In this document: piece by piece, positions 60,201 through 64,000 of the stretch
Position numbering within the stretch: position 1 is the first letter of the stretch
Layout: each line of letters starts with the position of its first letter
Source: Verrucomicrobiota bacterium
GTDB lineage: Bacteria > Verrucomicrobiota > Verrucomicrobiia > Chthoniobacterales > UBA10450
DNA: 64,000 bases
Assembly: GCA_003219695.1 (NCBI GenBank)
Contig: QHQA01000007.1
Span: forward strand, 18,294-82,293
Direction: 5' to 3'
The notes under the pieces: model-generated
Database searches by the model: none
Seen by the model: the letters and a program-made list of their open reading frames with translations, nothing else
Told to the model about the DNA's origin: nothing
Made by a program: the position numbers and the translations under genes

Positions 60201-63200
60201 ATCACCGGCAGTTTCACGGCGGACAACAAAGAGTATGACGGCAATAACTCGGCGACGGCGCTGACGCGTAGTCTTAGCGGCATGATTGGTGGCGACGCCG
60301 TGAATCTGACGGGGGGCACGGCGACGTTTGCTGACAAGTACGTGGGCACGGGCAAAGTCGTGACACTGACAGGCGCGACCCTGAGCGGCCTTGATGCTGG
60401 CAACTACGTGCTGGACTCGGTTGCCACGACCGTGGCGAATATCACTGCCAAGCACATCACGGGCAGCTTCACGGCGGACAACAAGGAGTACGACGGCAAC
60501 AACAGCGCCACGGTGCTGACGCGCTCTTTGAATGGCACGATCATGGGTGACGCCGTGAGTCTGACGGGGGGCACTGCGACTTTCGACAATAAGAACGTGG
60601 GCATGGGAAAGACGGTGACGCTGACGGGCGCGAGCCTGAGCGGCCTTGATGCTGGCAACTACGTGCTGGACTCGGTGGCCACGACCGTGGCCAATATCAG
60701 TGCCAAGCATATCACGGGCAGCTTCACAGCGGACAACAAGGTCTATGACGGCAATAACTCAGCGACGGTGCTGACGCGGTCGGTAGTCGGCGCCATCAGC
60801 GGGGACGCGGTCAGTCTGACGGGGGGCACTGCCACCTTTGCTGACAAGAATGCGAGCAATGGCAAGATCGTGACGCTGACAGGCGCGAGCCTGAGCGGAG
60901 TTGACGCTGGCAACTACGTGCTGGACTCGGTTGCGACGACCACCGCGAACATCTTAAAGGCCGATGCCACGGTGGTGGTGGACGCATACACGGTGACTTA
61001 CGATGGGCACGCGCACCTGGCGACGGTGGTCTCCATCACGGGTGTGAATGGCGAGACAGGCGTCACGGTAGGCGCGGTGGACGTGAGTCACACTGATCAC
61101 ACCGCCGCGGGAACCTATGCCGCCGATTACTGGTTCTTCACAGCGACGGCCAATTACAACCACATCGGCAACACGACGATCACGGATACCATCAACAAGG
61201 CCAACGCGACTGTGGTGGTGGACGCGTACACGGTGACTTACGATGGTCACGCGCACCTGGCGAGCGTGGTGTCGATCACAGGTGTGAACGGCGAGAGTGG
61301 CGCGACGGTAGGCACGGTGGACGTGAGTCACACTGATCACACCGCCGCGGGAACCTATGCCGCCGATTACTGGTTCTTCACTGCGACAGCCAATTACAAC
61401 GACATCGGCAACACGACGATCACGGATACGATCAACAAGGCGAACGCGACTGTGGTGGTCGATCCATACACGGTGACTTATGACGGTCACGCGCACCTGG
61501 CGAGCGTGGTGTCGATCACAGGTGTGAACGGTGAGACAGGCGTCACGGTAGGCGCGGTGGACGTGAGTCACACTAATCACACCGCCGCTGGCACGTATGC
61601 CGCGGACTACTGGTTCTTCACAGCGACAGCGAACTACAACGACATCGGTAACACCACCATTACCGACACGATTAATAAGGCGAACGCGACTGTGGTGGTT
61701 AACGCGTACACACTGACCTACGACGGTCATTCGCATACGGCGGAGCTAGTCTCGATCACGGGCGTAAACAGCGAAGTGGGAGCCACGGTCGGCGTGGTTG
61801 ATCTGAGTCACACGGTGCACACGAATGCCGGGACGTATGCCAGTGACTACTGGACCTTCACAGGCACAGCCAACTACAATGACATCGGTAACACCACCAT
61901 CACAGATGCGGTCAACAAGGCCGACGCGATGGTGGTAGTCACGGCGTACACTGTGACCTATGATGGGAATGCGCACACGGCCACCGTCACTTCTATCGCC
62001 GGTGTGAACGGTGAAAGTGGAACCATGGTTGGCACGGTTGACGTGAGCCACACGACGCACACCAGCGCCGGGACATACGCCAGCGACTACTGGACCTTCA
62101 CTGGGGCGGCCAACTACAATGACATCGGCAACACGACGATTACTGATACAATTAACCAGAAGGCGCTGGATGTAACGGCCAATGACCAGAGCAAGACCTA
62201 CGGTGCTACGTTCACCTTCGCAGGTACAGAGTTTACCACTGGTGCCGGGCAGCTAGTTATGGGCGATGCCGTGGCAAGCGTGACTTTGACCAGCACGGGC
62301 GCGGCGGCGACGGCGACCGTCAGTGGATCGCCGTATGACATCGCGGCAAGTAACGCGGTAGGCACCGGATTGGGCAATTACGCGATCACCTATCACGTTG
62401 GGCATCTGACGGTCAACGCGAAGGCGCTGGACATCACAGCCACCGACCAGAGCAAGACTTACGGTGCCACGTTTAGCTTTACAGGTGCGGAGTTCACTAC
62501 CGCTGCCGGACAGCTGGTCAACGGGGACACCGTGACAAGCGTGGCACTGATGAGCGCGGGGTCGACGGCGACCGCGACAGTTGCAGGCTCGCCCTATGAC
62601 ATCACCCCGAGCGCGGCGACAGGCACCGGGCTGGGCAATTACACCATCACGTATCACGTTGGTCATCTAACGGTGGACGCGAAGGGGCTGGATATCACGG
62701 CCAATGACCGGACCAAGACCTACGGAGACATGGTGATCTTTGCGGGGACGGAGTCTGGCAGTGCGGGGCTAGTCAACGGCGACACGGTGACCAGTGTAAC
62801 CTTAACCAGTGCAGGTGCGGCGGCGACAGCGGGAGTGGGTGGGTCGCCGTATGACATTACGCCAAGCGCGGCGATAGGCACCGGATTGGGCAATTACACG
62901 ATCGCATATCACGTCGGGCATCTCACGGTTAACCGAAAGGATGCGACGGTGGCTGCTGACAATAAGACTAAGACCTACGGCGACGATAATCCGACGCTGA
63001 CGGCGACGGTGACAGGCACAGTAAACGGGGACACGTTGAACTACACGCTGGCGACCACAGCGGTGAAGTTCTCAGGTGTGGGTGATTACGCGATCACGGT
63101 GGCTCTGGGCTCGAACCCCAACTACAATGCGAGCAAGACTGACGGGAATCTACATATCAACCCGAAGACTGCTTCGGTGGCTGCTGACAATAAGAGCAAG

Positions 63201-63806
63201 ACCTATGGGGACCCTAACCCTGCGCTGACGGCGACGGTGACAGGCACGGTAAACGGGGACACGTTGAACTACACGCTGGCGACCACGGCCGTGCAGTGTT
63301 CAAACGTGGGCCCGTACCCGATCACGGTGACGCTTGGCTCGAACGCCAACTACACCGTTACCTCCACCAATGGAACGCTCACGATCATCAAGAAGCACCT
63401 GACAGTGACGGCCGCTAACAAGTCCAAGGCTTACGATGGTAATCCGTTTACCGCCTTCACGGTAACGATCACTGGTTTCACCTGTGGAGACACGGTGGCG
63501 GTCGTGAGCAACAGCGCTACTTACACTGGCAACGCAGTCGGCGCTACTCTTCCCGGGACCTACACGATTACCCCGCAACAGGGCACCCTGAGCGCGACGA
63601 ACTACGACTTCACACCGTTCGTTAACGGGACGCTGACCATCGGGTATGGCACCTGCACTGGGCCGACCCCGGGCGGCGTGATTTTGCCCCCAATCAACCA
63701 GCACGGTTTGCGGCGCCGATGGCCAACCGATCGCCGACCCAAATGCGGTGTTTGCGAGCGGCTACGGCTCGATAACCCTGATCAACACGGTGCGGGGCAC
63801 GGTTAA
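57234..63806 (+). CDS. Giant secreted Kelch/MBG/YDG-repeat surface protein (C-terminus frameshifted)
   Basis: 2190 residues. Signal peptide (LFAFLAAGATLAIGTLVVAS), then a Kelch-like propeller to about residue 370 with repeated ATVLADGRVLVAGG-type strands. A beta domain (IWTDKDDYQPDEPVILSGSGW) and an Ig-like domain (VTTQPTGQTVTYGAASASF) follow. The body has two MBG units, five YDG units of exactly 85 residues from residue 817, five MBG units of exactly 80 residues from 1242, three MBG_2-like units (about 1642-1901), two 76-residue-type TYGDxNPxLTATVTGT units and one last unit. It ends near GGVILPPINQ, where the PxKF-type domain begins but is out of frame. Likely an adhesin or surface layer protein. 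No sorting signal is visible. Confidence 0.88.
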   Translation: MQTTPKTNKTVRQLFAFLAAGATLAIGTLVVASTSHQVEQLDSLVVPRTAHVATALSDGRVLITGGRDSAGNLVALSEIFDPETQTSIASATLTTARVDHTATVLADGRVLVAGGTGDSGPLTSAEIFDPANPDLGFQVVASPMTAARTHQTATLLNNGTVLIAGGETGGTAEIFDPTTQSFTPTLWNLSLARSGHTATLFTDDSVLLAGGNTASMEMFTPLDQRFTLDQATLSVVRTGHWAFELSDTRLLLFQGDTGNSIDEFNPTTDTITPKGSLDFHASSSSLLANGKVLVLGTDVAGLYNPDAVPPAPDFTAFDETSVPGSSILPRNGQSAVELPGDKKILITGGVDANNLLLGQALFNPAKIWTDKDDYQPDEPVILSGSGWKSSENIYLYAVDNETEQWTYEMTVPADANGGFVLDPYFIVELRHLGVQFHVTALGAQSTMQADVYFTDASNITAATVTTKESTCTTTTTTFTQGQTVCGNVNVTGISGSGGGNFFVVWFNPSNVIDHATTETVPATTPTLFSDTFNTTGKPTGAWSVHACKNNTCSGGNDVASAPFTLNACTAPSVTTQPTGQTVTYGAASASFTAAASGTPAPTVQWQVNTGSGFTNIGGATSTTLNISNPTVANSGYQYRAVFTNSCGTATSNAATLTVNKANATVVVTPYNVAYDGNPHTATVTSITGVNGETGATVGTVTLNTTHTSAGTYSSDTWTFTGTANYNNIAATTITDIIGKANATVVVTPYTVTYNGQSHTATITSITGVNGETGATVGTVDVSGTTHIIAGTYTDTWTFTGTANYNNTSGQVPDTINAKHITGSFTAGNKLYDGDNSATVLTRSLVGVVSPDVVNLTNGTATFADKNVGMGKVVTLTGATLSGADAPNYVLDSVSTTTANITAKHITGSFTADNKQYDGNNSATVLTRSLVGAISGDAVSLAGGTATFSDKTVANGKTVTLTGASLAGADAGNYVLDSVATTTANITAKHITGSFTADNKEYDGNNSATALTRSLSGMIGGDAVNLTGGTATFADKYVGTGKVVTLTGATLSGLDAGNYVLDSVATTVANITAKHITGSFTADNKEYDGNNSATVLTRSLNGTIMGDAVSLTGGTATFDNKNVGMGKTVTLTGASLSGLDAGNYVLDSVATTVANISAKHITGSFTADNKVYDGNNSATVLTRSVVGAISGDAVSLTGGTATFADKNASNGKIVTLTGASLSGVDAGNYVLDSVATTTANILKADATVVVDAYTVTYDGHAHLATVVSITGVNGETGVTVGAVDVSHTDHTAAGTYAADYWFFTATANYNHIGNTTITDTINKANATVVVDAYTVTYDGHAHLASVVSITGVNGESGATVGTVDVSHTDHTAAGTYAADYWFFTATANYNDIGNTTITDTINKANATVVVDPYTVTYDGHAHLASVVSITGVNGETGVTVGAVDVSHTNHTAAGTYAADYWFFTATANYNDIGNTTITDTINKANATVVVNAYTLTYDGHSHTAELVSITGVNSEVGATVGVVDLSHTVHTNAGTYASDYWTFTGTANYNDIGNTTITDAVNKADAMVVVTAYTVTYDGNAHTATVTSIAGVNGESGTMVGTVDVSHTTHTSAGTYASDYWTFTGAANYNDIGNTTITDTINQKALDVTANDQSKTYGATFTFAGTEFTTGAGQLVMGDAVASVTLTSTGAAATATVSGSPYDIAASNAVGTGLGNYAITYHVGHLTVNAKALDITATDQSKTYGATFSFTGAEFTTAAGQLVNGDTVTSVALMSAGSTATATVAGSPYDITPSAATGTGLGNYTITYHVGHLTVDAKGLDITANDRTKTYGDMVIFAGTESGSAGLVNGDTVTSVTLTSAGAAATAGVGGSPYDITPSAAIGTGLGNYTIAYHVGHLTVNRKDATVAADNKTKTYGDDNPTLTATVTGTVNGDTLNYTLATTAVKFSGVGDYAITVALGSNPNYNASKTDGNLHINPKTASVAADNKSKTYGDPNPALTATVTGTVNGDTLNYTLATTAVQCSNVGPYPITVTLGSNANYTVTSTNGTLTIIKKHLTVTAANKSKAYDGNPFTAFTVTITGFTCGDTVAVVSNSATYTGNAVGATLPGTYTITPQQGTLSATNYDFTPFVNGTLTIGYGTCTGPTPGGVILPPINQHGLRRRWPTDRRPKCGVCERLRLDNPDQHGAGHG
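59682..60956 (+). repeat. Five tandem 255-bp YDG-domain repeats
   Basis: Unit starts at 59682, 59937, 60192, 60447 and 60702. Each encodes AKHITGSFTADNK-YDG-NNSATVLTRS ... LDAGNYVLDSVATTxANI. Units are highly alike at the DNA level, favouring recombination between them. Confidence 0.92.
60957..62156 (+). repeat. Five tandem 240-bp MBG-domain repeats
   Basis: Unit starts at 60957, 61197, 61437, 61677 and 61917. Each encodes KANATVVVDAYTVTYDGHAH ... YWFFTATANYNDIGNTTITDTIN. The first three are nearly identical, the last two more diverged. Confidence 0.92.
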
Positions 63807-63978
63807 CAACGTAAATGAAACTACTTACAACGATATCCCGGACAGTGCGTTCCGCTGGAGCGGTGGGCAGTGGATCTTCAACATGGCCACCGGCAACCTG
63901 CAAAAGAACAACACCTACCAGTACCGCATCGCCCTGAAGAACGGCGATTTCGTCTACTTTACGGCCGGCACGAAGTAA
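63706..63978 (+). other. Out-of-frame C-terminal PxKF-type domain fragment of the giant gene
   Basis: In the frame of 63748-63978 the sequence VCGADGQPIADPNAVFASGYG continues to TVNNVNETTYNDIPDSAFRWSGGQWIFNMATGNL and ends TYQYRIALKNGDFVYFTAGTK with a stop at 63978. This is the second half of the C-terminal PxKF-like domain whose first half (GGVILPPIN) is in the main frame. A short out-of-frame deletion near 63700-63712 has apparently removed the connecting residues. Confidence 0.8.
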
Positions 63979-64000
63979 CGCCTAGAGACAATTCGCTCCA

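Noticed and set aside
58416-61736. Long minus-strand ORFs opposite the giant gene (for example at 58416, 59760 and 60954)
   Set aside because: Their Arg/Val/His-rich periodicity mirrors the plus-strand repeats; no domain or start context.
59682-62156. CRISPR-like array
   Set aside because: Regular 255- and 240-bp periods are whole protein domains in frame, not short repeats with unique spacers; no cas genes are present.

Overview
The window is a bacterial chromosome segment of moderately high GC. It most likely comes from a soil-type Verrucomicrobiota (Chthoniobacterales / 'Udaeobacter'-like). This is inference from gene content and style: a TIGR03067-type secreted protein, S23-like four-helix-bundle ORFs, a giant MBG/YDG-repeat surface protein with a PxKF-type end, a MutL with endonuclease motifs, and an extraordinary load of short palindromic and word-like dispersed repeats. 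No phylogenetic marker was searched.

Layout. 1-6.9 kb: DUF885 protein (cut by the window edge), an Asp/Glu-racemase-fold protein, tRNA-Val(UAC), MaoC hydratase, a four-helix-bundle ORF, aldo/keto reductase and RluD. 6.9-14.4 kb: ClpX-like ATPase, a degenerate class III cyclase homologue, RecR, LipA, a family 2 glycosyltransferase and a secreted Asp-box (sialidase-like) protein. 14.5-19.2 kb: an Mla-type lipid transport operon (mlaE, mlaF, mlaD) with a four-helix-bundle ORF lodged inside it, an unknown protein and membrane-anchored MsrB. 19.4-24.3 kb: MFS transporter, ftsY, nusB, ribH, ribBA. 24.7-31 kb: a Phd/VapC toxin-antitoxin pair, GDP-fucose synthase, a Gfo/Idh oxidoreductase, LpxB, a KynB-like hydrolase and an ArnT/PMT-like glycosyltransferase. 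31-37.3 kb: a frameshifted secreted protein, TIGR03067 protein, HIT protein, AGCS symporter, a large Pro/Ala-rich membrane protein and an IscA/ErpA homologue. 37.6-45.3 kb: mutL, P-II, uppP, unknowns, purA, uppS, fabG. 45.4-50 kb: a minus-strand set (two hot-dog dehydratases, LpxL-like acyltransferase, PKS-type methyltransferase, sulfotransferase) resembling part of an aryl-polyene-like pathway. 50-54.3 kb: msrA, pgl, an SDR epimerase, a zinc-ribbon membrane protein, Nif3. 54.3-64 kb: an eroded IS110 element, a response regulator lacking the phospho-acceptor Asp, and a giant repeat-rich secreted protein whose C-terminal domain is out of frame.

How the genes work together. Much of the content concerns the envelope: lipid trafficking (Mla), lipid A (LpxB, LpxL-like, ArnT-like), undecaprenyl phosphate supply (UppS, UppP), sugar-nucleotide tailoring (Fcl, SDR epimerase, GT2) and surface proteins (the Asp-box protein and the MBG giant). 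The rest is housekeeping: riboflavin, lipoate, purine, DNA repair, SRP receptor, redox repair.

The most striking property is the repeats. At least four families sit in most intergenic gaps: (A) palindromes bounded by GTAGC/GCTAC or close variants, (B) 'GTCATTCCGAGCGAAGTCGA' arms, (C) ATGACGAA-type words, (D) GAGCAN hexamers. Family A is also inserted in frame inside ftsY, mutL and the ArnT-like gene and supplies the stop codon of three genes. Family B arms supply start codons of two genes. One four-helix-bundle ORF begins inside family C words. These repeats therefore appear to be actively reshaping gene ends and protein linkers.
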